A DNA stretch of 64,000 nt from a candidate division NC10 bacterium CSP1-5 (GCA_001443495.1 LDXR01000003.1:1129-65128), one strand, 5' to 3'; counted from the first letter of the stretch, positions 26,013 through 34,925 are shown. Notes: generated by a model from the letters alone, not told the origin. Translations and numbers: made by a program.

Positions 26013-27755
26013 TCAGTGGTTTCCGTACAAGTCACTCCTCACGAACCCCTTTTCAACCAAATACCTCATGATCTTCCGCGCATTCTCTTCTGGGGGACAA
26101 TCTGTCGTGGTCAACGTGACCTCGGCAGCAATTGGTTCCTCGTAGGGATCATCAATGCCGGTAAAGTCTGTGATTTCCCGCCGCCGCGCCTTGGAGTACA
26201 TGCCCTTAGCGTCGCGCTGCTCGCATACCTCGAGCGGGGTGTCTACGAACACTTCCACGAAACGGTCTTTGCCGACCATGTTGCGCACCTCATCCCGCGT
26301 CGCCCGGTATGGACTTACCGCCGCGCATATCACAGTTCCACCATGGCGCACAGTCTCCGCTGCGACAAAACCGATGCGCCGGATGTTGGTGTCCCGATCT
26401 TCCTTGCTAAACCCTAGGCCCTTCGAGAGATGCGTGCGCACCACATCGCCGTCCAGCACCGTGACCTGCCGACCGTACTCCAGCAAAAGGACGGTTAGGA
26501 TTTCAGCCGTAGTGGACTTGCCGGAGCCACTCAGCCCGGTAAACCAGATGCACACCCCCTGGCGGTGCCGTGGCGGGTGGGCCCCGGACAGAATCGTGGC
26601 TACTTCCGGCCGTGTAAACCACTTCGGCAACCGCTTGCCATTGTCGAGGTACTCCTCACGAACTTGGGTCCCAGAGATGGTCGCAGTGCGCGCGTGGGCT
26701 GGTATTTTGGAGATCTCCTCATAGCGGTCTTCTTCGGGCAGATACACCAACTCGCCGAAAGGTACCATCTTGACCCCCAACTCATCGCTGAAGCTCGCCA
26801 CCAGCTCCTGCGCATCGTAGGGTCCGTAGAAGGGCTTCCCCGTTGAGTCGACGCCGGGACTGGCATGATCAGGTCCCACGATCAGGTGATTGGCGCCATG
26901 GTTGCGGCGAATAAGCGCGTGCCACACCGCCTCCCTGGGACCGGCCAAACGCATCGCGAGGGGCAGCAACGCCAGCAGGATCCGGTCGGGGCCGTAGTAA
27001 CGTTCGGTAAGCGCTTTGTACGTCCGCACGCGGGTATACTGGTCCACATCTCCTGGCTTGGTCATGCCGACCACTGGGTGCAGCAATAACACTCCATCAA
27101 CCTCCTGCGCGGCCCGCTTGGTCAGCTCCTCGTGGACCCGATGCAATGGATTACGAGTCTGGAAGGCCACAACGTTCTGATAGCCGAACGATCCAAGCCT
27201 CGCCCGCGTCTGGGCCGGCGTCAGGCGGAGTTCCTGGAAATCGTAATGGCGCGGCAACCGTAGGACCTGCAGGCGACCGGAAATATTCAGGGGGCCCCAC
27301 CGGTGCATCTCTGCTACTAACGGATGGCGCAGATCTTGTGTCCCAAAGACTTTCTCGCTTTCTTCGACACGATCCCTCTCGTAAATCTCTTCAATTACCA
27401 TCAATGCCAGGAGTTCGTTCTTGGCATCCCGTAAGGCGATCTCCTGGTCCAGGCGGATCGCAGGGCCAGGATCCACTGGGAGCGTCACCGGGATCGGGAA
27501 GACACATCCGCCCGCTACCCGCATTTCGTCCAACACGCGCTGGTAATCCTCTAGACCCATAAAGTGCTCGAGCGGAGAAAATGCGCCCGTCGCCAACAGT
27601 TCGAGGTCACAGCAGGAACGTGCGGAGAGTTGGATAGACGGAAGGCCCTTTGCCTTCCTTAAAGGTTCGTCACGTTCTTCACCCGAGACGACCACATTAA
27701 CGAGCGTACCCCCGCACGGCGGAATGAGCAACGAGCGCTCGGTAGCAGTGTTCAT
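26013..27755 (-). CDS. sat-cysC: Bifunctional sulfate adenylyltransferase / APS kinase (Sat-CysC)
   Basis: This protein of about 580 residues converts sulfate and two ATP to PAPS, the donor for the sulfotransferases of the locus. Residues 1 to about 380 are an ATP sulfurylase with the canonical FQTRNPLHRVHE, VGPDHASPGVDS and GTQVREEYLDNGK. The APS kinase domain follows with Walker A GLSGSGKST, DGDVVRTHLSKGLGFSKEDRD and the LID region around AKGMYSKARR. A longer frame opens at 27803, but GGGAG eight bases before the ATG at 27755 supports the later start. It lies between the UDP-sugar dehydrogenase gene and glmU, so sulfate activation is built into the polysaccharide operon. Confidence 0.97.
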   Translation of the reverse strand: MNTATERSLLIPPCGGTLVNVVVSGEERDEPLRKAKGLPSIQLSARSCCDLELLATGAFSPLEHFMGLEDYQRVLDEMRVAGGCVFPIPVTLPVDPGPAIRLDQEIALRDAKNELLALMVIEEIYERDRVEESEKVFGTQDLRHPLVAEMHRWGPLNISGRLQVLRLPRHYDFQELRLTPAQTRARLGSFGYQNVVAFQTRNPLHRVHEELTKRAAQEVDGVLLLHPVVGMTKPGDVDQYTRVRTYKALTERYYGPDRILLALLPLAMRLAGPREAVWHALIRRNHGANHLIVGPDHASPGVDSTGKPFYGPYDAQELVASFSDELGVKMVPFGELVYLPEEDRYEEISKIPAHARTATISGTQVREEYLDNGKRLPKWFTRPEVATILSGAHPPRHRQGVCIWFTGLSGSGKSTTAEILTVLLLEYGRQVTVLDGDVVRTHLSKGLGFSKEDRDTNIRRIGFVAAETVRHGGTVICAAVSPYRATRDEVRNMVGKDRFVEVFVDTPLEVCEQRDAKGMYSKARRREITDFTGIDDPYEEPIAAEVTLTTTDCPPEENARKIMRYLVEKGFVRSDLYGNH

Positions 27756-27843
27756 CTCGGCGACTCCCATCCGAATCTGCCTCGAAGTGCCTCTGCGCTG
27801 CACGGGAGGAAAGGGACCTGGTGGGTCTTTTTAAGATTAGATA

Positions 27844-29160
27844 CTAAGCGAAGTCTAGCCTGCGCCTGCCAACCGCCACATAGGTAAATCCGAGATCTTC
27901 CATGACATCCGGTTCGTAGATGTTCCGCAAATCCAGGATGATAGGGCTTTTCAGCGCCGCCCTTATTTTTCCCATGTCGAGCTTCCTGAACTGGTTCCAC
28001 TCGGTCAAGAACACCAAGGCATCACTTCCTTCAGCGACCTCGCAGGGCCCCGCACAGAACTGCACATCCGTTAGAATCTTCCGCGCATTGTCCATGGCCG
28101 CCGGATCGTAGGCCTTGATCTTCGCTCCCTCCGCCTGGAGGCTACGGATAATCGTCACAGATTGGGCCTCCCGCATATCGTCCGTATTCGGCTTAAAGGA
28201 CAGTCCCAGAATACCGATGGTTTTCCCATTCAGATCGCCGAGGGTCTTCCGAATCTTCTCCACCATGCGCACCTTTTGATACTCGTTCGCCTCGAGCACT
28301 GCGCTGACGATCCGCAAATAGCACTCATGTTCCCTGGCGGTTGACAGGAGCGCGGCGACGTCTTTTGGAAGGCACGATCCCCCGAACCCTGGCCCCGGGT
28401 GGAGAAATTTGGGCCCGATCCGCTGATCGAGGCCGAGTCCCTTAACGACGAGGTGGACATCGGCTCCAACGGCCTCGCACAGGTTCGCGATCTCATTGAT
28501 AAAGGTGATCTTTGTGGCTAGGAAGGCATTGGTGGCATATTTAATCATCTCGGCGGTCTCGAGATTAGTGAATACGATCGGTGTCTCGATCAGATGCAGA
28601 GGACTGTACAAATCCTTCATAATCGCCTTGGCCTGCGGTGTCTCGACGCCGATGATGACCCGATTGGGCCGCGTGAAGTCCTCAATGGCCGATCCCTCCC
28701 GCAGGAACTCTGGGTTTGCCACGAGATCGATAGAGAGGTGCGGGGGCAGATTGTCTGAGATGAGTGCTTTCAGCTTCCGGGTCGTGCCGACCGGAACTGT
28801 ACTTTTCGTTACGACGACCTTGTAGTCGGTGATGAATTTCGTGACCCTACTCGTCGCGTCAAAGATCTGAGAGAGGTTGGCAGAGCCGTCCCCGTTCGGA
28901 GGCGTGCCCACAGCGAGGAAGATGACGAGGCTGCTGCGAACCGCTCTTTCTATTTCGCAGGTAAATTCCAGTTTTCCTTGGCGAAGATTGGATTCCACGA
29001 GCGATTGAAGTCCCGGTTCATAAAATGGCACCTGGGCCTTCTGGAGCAGATGGATCCGCTCCTCGTCCGCATCCGCGCAGATGACGTGGAGGCCGAACTC
29101 GGAGAAACATGCCCCGGTGACAAGGCCCACGTATCCTGCACCGATGATGGATATGTTCAC
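27844..29160 (-). CDS. ugd: UDP-glucose/GDP-mannose dehydrogenase family (probable UDP-glucose 6-dehydrogenase)
   Basis: This protein of about 438 residues oxidises a UDP-hexose to the UDP-uronate with two NAD+. It has the NAD+ fold ISIIGAGYVGLVTGACF at the start, TKSTVPVGTT, NPEFLREGSAIEDF and the catalytic cysteine in GGSCLPKD. A longer frame opens at 29199, but the GTG at 29160 follows AGAGGGGGTAGC and directly starts the Rossmann domain, so I choose it. UDP-glucose is the usual substrate for this length and motif set; UDP-GlcNAc or GDP-mannose are less likely alternatives. It implies an acidic sugar in the polymer. Confidence 0.95.
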   Translation of the reverse strand: MNISIIGAGYVGLVTGACFSEFGLHVICADADEERIHLLQKAQVPFYEPGLQSLVESNLRQGKLEFTCEIERAVRSSLVIFLAVGTPPNGDGSANLSQIFDATSRVTKFITDYKVVVTKSTVPVGTTRKLKALISDNLPPHLSIDLVANPEFLREGSAIEDFTRPNRVIIGVETPQAKAIMKDLYSPLHLIETPIVFTNLETAEMIKYATNAFLATKITFINEIANLCEAVGADVHLVVKGLGLDQRIGPKFLHPGPGFGGSCLPKDVAALLSTAREHECYLRIVSAVLEANEYQKVRMVEKIRKTLGDLNGKTIGILGLSFKPNTDDMREAQSVTIIRSLQAEGAKIKAYDPAAMDNARKILTDVQFCAGPCEVAEGSDALVFLTEWNQFRKLDMGKIRAALKSPIILDLRNIYEPDVMEDLGFTYVAVGRRRLDFA

Positions 29161-29191
29161 GCTACCCCCTCTGCCCCGTGATCCCGTGAGT

Positions 29192-29728
29192 TCATCCAAC
29201 CGCCCTCACGTCGGCGGCATCGAGTTCCACCGAGGTGGCCTGCTGAATGAGGTGGATGGCCATGACGACCCGCGCGCGGCTCCCTTTGCGGACGAGAAGC
29301 CCGCGGAGTCCCGCGAGGGGACCTCGAATGACCTCGACCTCCATTCCTTCTTTCAGGTATGGATGGGGATCAAATGGCAGGGTGCTCGTCACCAGCTGGC
29401 GGACCGCTTGGATTTCATACTCTGGGATGGGGGTCGGGTGTCCATTGATACCCAGGATCTGGACGACACCGACGGCCGTGAAGATGGTGGGGCGATCCTG
29501 AGAAGCAAACCGGGCGAAACAATAACCTGGAAACAGCGGAAAGCTCACCATCTTCCACCGATCCTTCCATCGCCGGCGTCGCTCTACGGTAGGCAGAAAT
29601 GTTTCGACATTGCGGCAGGATAGCTGCTGATGAACCAGCTTTTCATGCCTGGACCGAGTCCGAATGGCATACCACGCGGGTTTGCCATTGCCTCCGTTGC
29701 TGACTGCTCCCGGTGGAACATTCGACAT
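29192..29728 (-). CDS. UpxY-like NusG-paralogue transcription antiterminator
   Basis: This 178-residue protein is a specialised NusG paralogue. The NGN domain runs from PAWYAIRTRSRHEKLVHQQL through FPLFPGYCFARF, and the C-terminal KOW domain has GPLAGLRGLLVRK. Proteins of this kind load on RNA polymerase at the start of long polysaccharide operons and suppress termination. Its position directly before ugd, sat-cysC and the export genes fits that role. A complex inverted-repeat element lies 61 bases upstream of its ATG. Housekeeping NusG would be expected near ribosomal protein genes, not here. Confidence 0.92.
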   Translation of the reverse strand: MSNVPPGAVSNGGNGKPAWYAIRTRSRHEKLVHQQLSCRNVETFLPTVERRRRWKDRWKMVSFPLFPGYCFARFASQDRPTIFTAVGVVQILGINGHPTPIPEYEIQAVRQLVTSTLPFDPHPYLKEGMEVEVIRGPLAGLRGLLVRKGSRARVVMAIHLIQQATSVELDAADVRAVG

Positions 29729-29788
29729 AGCTTCGCCGTCTCAGTTACAGGTTCGCTCCGTCACCGGTGCGCGAGGCCTTGCGTCGTC

Positions 29789-29830
29789 GGTTCCTGGCCG
29801 CTCATCCGCTATCGTAGGAACCTAGCGGCC
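29789..29830 (-). promoter_or_regulatory. Leader element with crossing complementarities before the UpxY gene
   Basis: In the 255-base gap before the antiterminator gene, GGTTCCT (29789-29795) is complementary to 29816-29822, GGCCGCT (29796-29802) to 29824-29830, and CCGCTA (29806-29811) to 29823-29828. The first two pairings cross each other and the third competes with the second. This may be a pseudoknot-like or switching RNA leader, a recruitment site for the antiterminator, or a DNA-binding element. No convincing promoter was found in the rest of the gap (29831-29983). Confidence 0.45.
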
Positions 29831-29983
29831 TACCCAGGAGGTAGATCAAATCTTTCCGGTTCGCGCCTGAGTTCGTGAGCTGTCGTTTCTCAAAGCCAAC
29901 CTGCACACTTATACTCGGATGGCGACCACCCTGACGGCCCGAATTTCGATGGCCTGCAAGGCCCTGTCTGTCACCGTCCCGTC

Positions 29984-30988
29984 CTACTGCGTCGGAACCG
30001 CCGCCATCCTGGGCTTGCGCGTATGATCAGAATCTACCTTGAACCAGTCCCAGGTCTTTCTGAAGCCTTCTTCCAACCCCACGCGAGGTTCCCATCCCAT
30101 AGTCTGCTTTGCGTACGATGGATTAATGACGCTTCGACGCTGTTCGCCCGGCTTTGCAGGACCGTAAAGAGACGTGGGCGGACTCGGCAGAAACTCGCTC
30201 AGCAGGGCGAACAACCTGTTTACCGACACTTCCTCCCCTGTTCCGATGTTCACCACAAGTGGGTCGGCCTCTCCTGACCCATCCAACAGGTAGTCAAGGG
30301 CAACGAGATTTGCCTGCACTACGTCGTCAACAAACACGAAATCTCTTGTTTGATCCCCATCCCCGTTAATGATGGGGCGGTCCCCCGCTAAGAGCCGTTT
30401 GATGAAAATGGCCACGACCCCCGCTTCACCAAACGGATCCTGGCGGGGACCATAAACATTGGCGTATCGGAGGACCACCGAACGCAAGCCGTGAACCGAC
30501 CGGTAGTAATATAGGTAGTGCTCGATTGCTAACTTGGCCACGCCATAGGGGCTTTGCGGGTGCGCAGCCTCCGACTCGGGAGTAGGATAGATCGCTTGAT
30601 CCCCGTAGATCGCCCCGCCAGTCGAGGCGAGGATAACGGATTGGACTCCGTGCCGGCGCGCACATTCGAGGAGATTGAGCGTTCCCACGATATTTACCTC
30701 GGCATCGTGCGCGGGATCTGCTACCGATCGTCGAAGGTCGATTTGCGCCGCGTGATGATTGACGACATCAAATTGACCGTGTTGAAAGACGGCATCCATG
30801 GAGGGATCGCGGATATCGGCGCAGACGAATTGCGCTCGGCTGTTGACATTGTCGCGGCGTCCCGTCGTTAGATTGTCAACCACGGCCACATGGTGCCCAG
30901 CCTGCACATACGCGTCGACGATGTGCGATCCAATAAATCCCGCACCGCCCGTCACGAGGACGCGGAGGTTCACTCCCGTTGAAGTCAT
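29984..30988 (-). CDS. NAD-dependent nucleotide-sugar epimerase/dehydratase (GalE-like)
   Basis: This 334-residue extended short-chain dehydrogenase has the NAD+ loop VTGGAGFIGSHIVDAY, the strand ending VDNLTTG, the ASTGGAIYGD block and the catalytic Y-x3-K in SPYGVAKLAIEHY. These features fit UDP-glucose/UDP-GlcNAc 4-epimerases. The first residue of the usual SSA triad reads AST, which is within family variation. A GGGAG site precedes the ATG. It lies between the CpsD-like gene and the antiterminator leader, so it probably supplies a UDP-galactose-type precursor. Exact substrate uncertain. Confidence 0.92.
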   Translation of the reverse strand: MTSTGVNLRVLVTGGAGFIGSHIVDAYVQAGHHVAVVDNLTTGRRDNVNSRAQFVCADIRDPSMDAVFQHGQFDVVNHHAAQIDLRRSVADPAHDAEVNIVGTLNLLECARRHGVQSVILASTGGAIYGDQAIYPTPESEAAHPQSPYGVAKLAIEHYLYYYRSVHGLRSVVLRYANVYGPRQDPFGEAGVVAIFIKRLLAGDRPIINGDGDQTRDFVFVDDVVQANLVALDYLLDGSGEADPLVVNIGTGEEVSVNRLFALLSEFLPSPPTSLYGPAKPGEQRRSVINPSYAKQTMGWEPRVGLEEGFRKTWDWFKVDSDHTRKPRMAAVPTQ

Positions 30989-31038
30989 CGTGGAACTCCC
31001 AACCCGGGCATCTTCATGGTCTCAGACTCAGTTCTTGC

Positions 31039-31779
31039 CTAAAGCCTTCTGTAGATAAACTCTGGAATGTAAAATTTCCTCTTGTTGAGCACCACGCCGA
31101 GGATCTTTCCCCCGGCTTCTTCCAACTGCCTTTTGGCACTGAGGGCGGCCTGTTGGCGCGTCTTCCCTGCCTCCATCACCAGAACCACGCCATCGACCTT
31201 GCCGCACAGGGCGCGGGAGTCGGGAAAGCCGTGAATGGGTGGCGCATCCAAGACGATGAAGTCGTAGCTTTCCCGCACCCGTTTGAGAAACTTGTCAAAC
31301 CCTTTCGATCCGAAGAGGCTGACAGGATCGGATTGAATTCGCCCAGATGGAATGACGTCGAGGTTCTCGGATCCCACTCTGCAGGGCAGGAGCCCGCTCC
31401 CGTCCGCTACAAAGTCCGACAACCCGTTCAGGTAATCGATTTTGAAGACGTCGTGGAGCTTCGGAGTCCTCAGGTCTGCATCGACTAACAGGACCCTGGA
31501 CTGGCCATTTCTGGCCAGGGTGATTGCAAAGTTCACAGCCGTCGTGGAGGCTCCCATACCGTGGGAAACGCTCGTGAACAGAATGGTCTTCATCGATCCC
31601 AGGGGATAGCGGGCCAATAGATTGGCCTTGAGGTCTTCATAAGGTTTCAAGGTCGTGGCGGTACGGGCCTGCCTGGGTATGGTCGACTTTCGGACGGCAA
31701 GAGGTTGCGGCAATGTCTCTAGCCGATAGCCTTCGTACTCTTTTTCAGCCCACTGAAGGGCCTCGTACGTTCTTCCCAT
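31039..31779 (-). CDS. CpsD/CapB-like tyrosine kinase homologue lacking Walker A lysine
   Basis: This 246-residue cytoplasmic protein has the bacterial tyrosine kinase fold: Walker A' VLLVDADLRTP (96-106) and Walker B FIVLDAP (174-180). In its Walker A loop, SHGMGAST (72-79), alanine (77) replaces the lysine that normally contacts ATP phosphates. A C-terminal tyrosine cluster is also absent; only FYIPEFIYRRL remains. It may be inactive as a kinase and act as a partner of the Wzz-like protein, whose gene is two upstream. A GGAGGAC site supports the start. Family membership is clear, activity is doubtful. Confidence 0.87.
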   Translation of the reverse strand: MGRTYEALQWAEKEYEGYRLETLPQPLAVRKSTIPRQARTATTLKPYEDLKANLLARYPLGSMKTILFTSVSHGMGASTTAVNFAITLARNGQSRVLLVDADLRTPKLHDVFKIDYLNGLSDFVADGSGLLPCRVGSENLDVIPSGRIQSDPVSLFGSKGFDKFLKRVRESYDFIVLDAPPIHGFPDSRALCGKVDGVVLVMEAGKTRQQAALSAKRQLEEAGGKILGVVLNKRKFYIPEFIYRRL

Positions 31780-31793
31780 GACGTCCTCCAGCC

Positions 31794-33101
31794 CTACTTC
31801 TTTTTTTCGGGCAGCTTGACGACCTGTCCCACCTGGATTACGTCCGGATCCTGGATCTCGGAATTCTTCTGCAGCACGGAATTGAGCAACGAAGTGTCGA
31901 AGCGTCCATAGGTGCGCGTGATAATTCCGGTCAGATGATCTCCCTTCTTCACGATGACCGCCTTCGATACCTTTGCTTCGCTGGCCAGCGGTTCATTTAT
32001 CCCCACCGGTGAGGGGGAGGTTCCCAGGAAAGGGCCCGCCAATTGGGAGCTTCCCAGGAAAAGGCCCGCGAAGAAGATCCCACCGGCGGCGAGCACTACA
32101 CTGGCAGCCACGGCCACTCGCGAAGGCGTAATCTTCCTTTGTGTTGCTCTACTCACCTGAATCGGTGAAGCGGCCACCGGCACAGGCACCGGGACTCTGA
32201 TCTCGGCCGATAGCACCGGAGCCTCTCGTGGCGTGACCTCGGGCTCAGCTTCCACCGCCGGGACATCGTCGGTACTGACAAAAAGGCTCACGGTGAGATC
32301 TCGAATGGCTTCCTCAATCATGGTCGCTTCGATAGTCTTCTGCTGCAAGCCATACCCGATCAGGAGGGCATTGTCACAGAGGATGTTGATCTTTCGGGGT
32401 ACCCCCTTTGAGTATTCCCAGATCAACTCCTGGCCTGGGGTATCAAAAAGAGTAGGGCCGCTGTACCCTGCTATGGTCAGGCGGTGTTGGATATAGTCAT
32501 ACGTTTCTTTTTCGCGGAGCGGGATGATATACCGCTTCAGACTGATTCGTTGGTTGAGCTGCCGCAGCCCAGGCTTGCTCAACTTGATATCCAGTTCGGG
32601 CTGCCCGGAGAGAACGATCTGGATCAGCTTGGTTCGGTACGTCTCGAGATTCGAGAGGAGTCTGAGGTTTTCCATGGCAGTAGCGTCCAGGTTCTGGGCT
32701 TCGTCCACCATGAGAACGACATTGCCCCCCCTGGAGAGCTGCCGGATCGCAAACTCGTTCAGCCGATGCAACAGGTTAGCCTTGGACAAGCGCTCTCCGG
32801 GCTTGGCGATTTTCAGATCGACGAGCGCCATGGCCAGCATGCTGTTGAAGTCGAGGTCGGTATTGAAGATGACGCCCACGCGGAGCTCGACCTCTTTTTC
32901 GATCTGACGCAACACGCTGTTCAGCAGGGTCGTTTTCCCCGTCCCAACCTCCCCTACGATGGCGATGAACCCCCTTCGTTCGTGGATACCGTAAATGAGG
33001 GAGGCGAGTGCCTCCCGATGGCTCGGGGTTAGGAAGAGGAACCGGGGATCAGGCGTCACATCGAAGGGTTTTTCGTTGAATCCAAAAAAGTCGCAGTACA
33101 T
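31794..33101 (-). CDS. ExeA-like AAA ATPase with C-terminal LysM domain
   Basis: This 435-residue protein begins MYCDFFGFNEKPFDVTPDP, the typical start of ExeA/GspA-like ATPases found in exopolysaccharide and exosortase loci. Walker A is GEVGTGKTT (50-58) and Walker B VVLMVDEAQNL. A proline/valine-rich linker leads to one membrane helix (VAVAASVVLAAGGIFFAGLF), placing the last 80 residues in the periplasm. These form a LysM domain (VKKGDHLTGII to IQVGQVVKLPE) that should bind peptidoglycan. It may couple ATP hydrolysis to placing the export machinery in the wall. No exosortase is present in the window. Confidence 0.92.
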   Translation of the reverse strand: MYCDFFGFNEKPFDVTPDPRFLFLTPSHREALASLIYGIHERRGFIAIVGEVGTGKTTLLNSVLRQIEKEVELRVGVIFNTDLDFNSMLAMALVDLKIAKPGERLSKANLLHRLNEFAIRQLSRGGNVVLMVDEAQNLDATAMENLRLLSNLETYRTKLIQIVLSGQPELDIKLSKPGLRQLNQRISLKRYIIPLREKETYDYIQHRLTIAGYSGPTLFDTPGQELIWEYSKGVPRKINILCDNALLIGYGLQQKTIEATMIEEAIRDLTVSLFVSTDDVPAVEAEPEVTPREAPVLSAEIRVPVPVPVAASPIQVSRATQRKITPSRVAVAASVVLAAGGIFFAGLFLGSSQLAGPFLGTSPSPVGINEPLASEAKVSKAVIVKKGDHLTGIITRTYGRFDTSLLNSVLQKNSEIQDPDVIQVGQVVKLPEKKK

Positions 33102-33125
33102 GACCTCAACCCCGCCTGTGAGAGG

Positions 33126-34376
33126 TTATCCGTCTCGTGGCAGCTTGATCTGTGGAATCGAAGCAAGGACCGGCAGCCGGAGATGCTCCTCCACGTCTTC
33201 GGCCCCTTCTAGATTGTCCGCCATATACTCAGAAAGGAAGGCCAACCCGAAGGCCCCGACTCCTCCAAGAAAAACAGCGAGGATCATACTCAGAACAATG
33301 TTGGGGCTCACAGGCTTGAGGGGGGCCTGAGCCGGCTCAATCACGCTAACGTTCGACATTTTTCCTGGGTCCATGGAGCTTAAGATGCGAGACTCTTTGA
33401 ATTTTGTAAGATAGAGCCGGTAGTTTTCGCGATCGACCTCGACCTCCTGCTGAAGCCGGTTGAACTCCCGCTCAATCTGATTGAGTTTCGTCTGCCTGCG
33501 CTCCAACTCGACCAGCTTATCGCGGACCAATCCGATCTCGTCCCGGACGCCCTGGACTAGGCGGCTCTGGTCGGTGTATTTTGTGAGAAGCTCACGCTCC
33601 TTAAGCTCCAGCTCAACTACCTTCGTGCGAAGGTCGGCCTGCTGTTTGAGAAGAACGGTCCTCTCTTCCTGAAGGGAAGTTAGGTCATGTTCCTTCTTGA
33701 ATGTATTCAGACTTTCTGCCGACCGTCTTAGTTCGTTGTCCAAAATCTGGGATTGATCGCGCAAAAATGTGTAGGAGTCAGGGTTCTTATGGACATGGAG
33801 ACGGCGATCGAGATAGAGGTCCACTAATGTGTTGACCACTTTGGCCGCCACCTGGGGGTCCGTATGCCTGAAACTGACATTAATGACGTCAGAACTCTTG
33901 ACCGCGCCAATCGTGGTGTTTTTCTGGAGGTTCGTTACTGCTTGCTCAATAATACTGTCTCCATTGCTCTGCGTGGGAGACTGGTCGGCTTCGGTCGCAC
34001 GAAAAAGATTGCTCAGAAATCCTCCGCCGCTGTTGTCCAAATCTTTGTAAATGACCTCGGGTCGCAGGGACTCCACCACCTTCTGCGCTAGAAACCGACT
34101 TCTGAGAATTTCGATTTCTGAATTAATTTGCTGCTGACGGTCGACCCTGACAATTTGTTCCGTGTCTCGCGTAGGAAGAGTCGGCGTGTAGACAGCTTCC
34201 ATTCCGACCTTCACGAGGATTTGGGCGGTGGCCTCGTATGTGGGCGTAGCCACGACTGACGCGATGGCAACGGTGCAAACGGTGACGCCAAAGAAAATCA
34301 GGATGGTGTTTTGTCGCTTAAAAATGACCCTGAGAGATCCTCTGAGCGACATCCCAGATCTTGCTTCGTTTTCCAT
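33126..34376 (-). CDS. Wzz/GumC-like chain-length and export co-polymerase
   Basis: This 416-residue inner-membrane protein has a transmembrane helix near residues 24-44, a periplasmic domain starting TPTYEATAQILVKVG, a long coiled-coil region (about 220-330, with ERTVLLKQQADLRTKV and VRDKLVELERRQTKL) and a second helix near 360-385 preceded by the proline-rich P-K-P-V-S-P-N. This is the polysaccharide co-polymerase layout. No kinase domain is fused; the CpsD-like protein is separate. It should regulate chain length and contact the Wza channel. The gene follows the LuxR-type gene after about 70 bases. Confidence 0.92.
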   Translation of the reverse strand: MENEARSGMSLRGSLRVIFKRQNTILIFFGVTVCTVAIASVVATPTYEATAQILVKVGMEAVYTPTLPTRDTEQIVRVDRQQQINSEIEILRSRFLAQKVVESLRPEVIYKDLDNSGGGFLSNLFRATEADQSPTQSNGDSIIEQAVTNLQKNTTIGAVKSSDVINVSFRHTDPQVAAKVVNTLVDLYLDRRLHVHKNPDSYTFLRDQSQILDNELRRSAESLNTFKKEHDLTSLQEERTVLLKQQADLRTKVVELELKERELLTKYTDQSRLVQGVRDEIGLVRDKLVELERRQTKLNQIEREFNRLQQEVEVDRENYRLYLTKFKESRILSSMDPGKMSNVSVIEPAQAPLKPVSPNIVLSMILAVFLGGVGAFGLAFLSEYMADNLEGAEDVEEHLRLPVLASIPQIKLPRDG

Positions 34377-34447
34377 TTTCGATCCCCAAATTATGTGCGG
34401 TCTAAGGATTCGCCCCAGCTCCGGGAGGATGTTAGTCCGTAAGAACT

Positions 34448-34765
34448 CTACTTCAACCCGCGGTCAGCCGCATAGAGAATGGCCTGGACGCGCCGGGTGA
34501 CCTGCAGCTTCCGAAATACGCTGTTCAAATGGCACTTAACCGTCTTCTCGCTGATGCAAAGGGCCTTCGCGATATCCTTATTCGTCCCTCCCGACGAAAG
34601 GGATCGAAGGATATCGGTTTCCCTCTTCGTCAGCGCTGGCCCAGCTCCGTGCTGGTCCGGTCCGGTGACGTCGGCCAGGGCCCCTCTCTCAACCCCTGTG
34701 AGAGCGGTGCTTTCTTCCTGGCGGTCCGTGGCAATCACAATCCGGATAGGTACTTGCGGCTTCAC
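34448..34765 (-). CDS. Small LuxR-type HTH regulator
   Basis: This 105-residue protein starts with GTG behind GGGAAGG and has only a short N-terminal stretch before a LuxR C-terminal helix-turn-helix (ALTKRETDILRSLSSGGTNKDIAKALCISEKTVKCHLNSV...; the recognition helix is ISEKTVKCHL). There is no receiver domain, so it resembles GerE-like stand-alone regulators. It is the first gene of the polysaccharide structural operon and is preceded by a leader with a terminator. It may control this operon or others. Alternatively it is the remnant of a longer response regulator. Confidence 0.85.
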   Translation of the reverse strand: MKPQVPIRIVIATDRQEESTALTGVERGALADVTGPDQHGAGPALTKRETDILRSLSSGGTNKDIAKALCISEKTVKCHLNSVFRKLQVTRRVQAILYAADRGLK

Positions 34766-34816
34766 TCTTCCCTTCCCGCTCTATCAATCACCGTTCAACG
34801 TTGGGCTTTGGCCGCC

Positions 34817-34863
34817 AAAAATAAAGACGCCTCGCGGAGGAACCTTCTCCTCCTTGAGGCGTC
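34817..34863 (-). terminator. Intrinsic terminator in the leader of the polysaccharide operon
   Basis: On the minus strand GACGCCTC, AA, GGAGGA, a six-base loop GAAGGT, TCCTCC, GC and GAGGCGTC form a 14-base-pair hairpin with one 2x2 internal loop, directly followed by TTTATTTTT. This is a strong Rho-independent terminator. It lies about 50 bases before the LuxR-type start codon and downstream of a promoter-like sequence, so it can act as an attenuator rather than only as the end of the response-regulator transcript. Confidence 0.85.
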
Positions 34864-34873
34864 ATGGCCTTGG

Positions 34874-34902
34874 CCGAGGTGCTCGTCCAGGGAGCCCCTC
34901 GG
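34874..34902 (-). promoter_or_regulatory. Upstream leader hairpin
   Basis: On the minus strand CCGAGG, G, GCTC, a seven-base loop, GAGC, A and CCTCGG form a ten-base-pair hairpin with one mismatch, 10 bases before the terminator stem. Two successive hairpins, the second a terminator, is the arrangement that ANTAR antiterminators act on. The apical loops do not show the full A1/G4 hexaloop pattern. Confidence 0.6.
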
Positions 34903-34925
34903 CGCTTGTACCGCTTCAGGCTACA

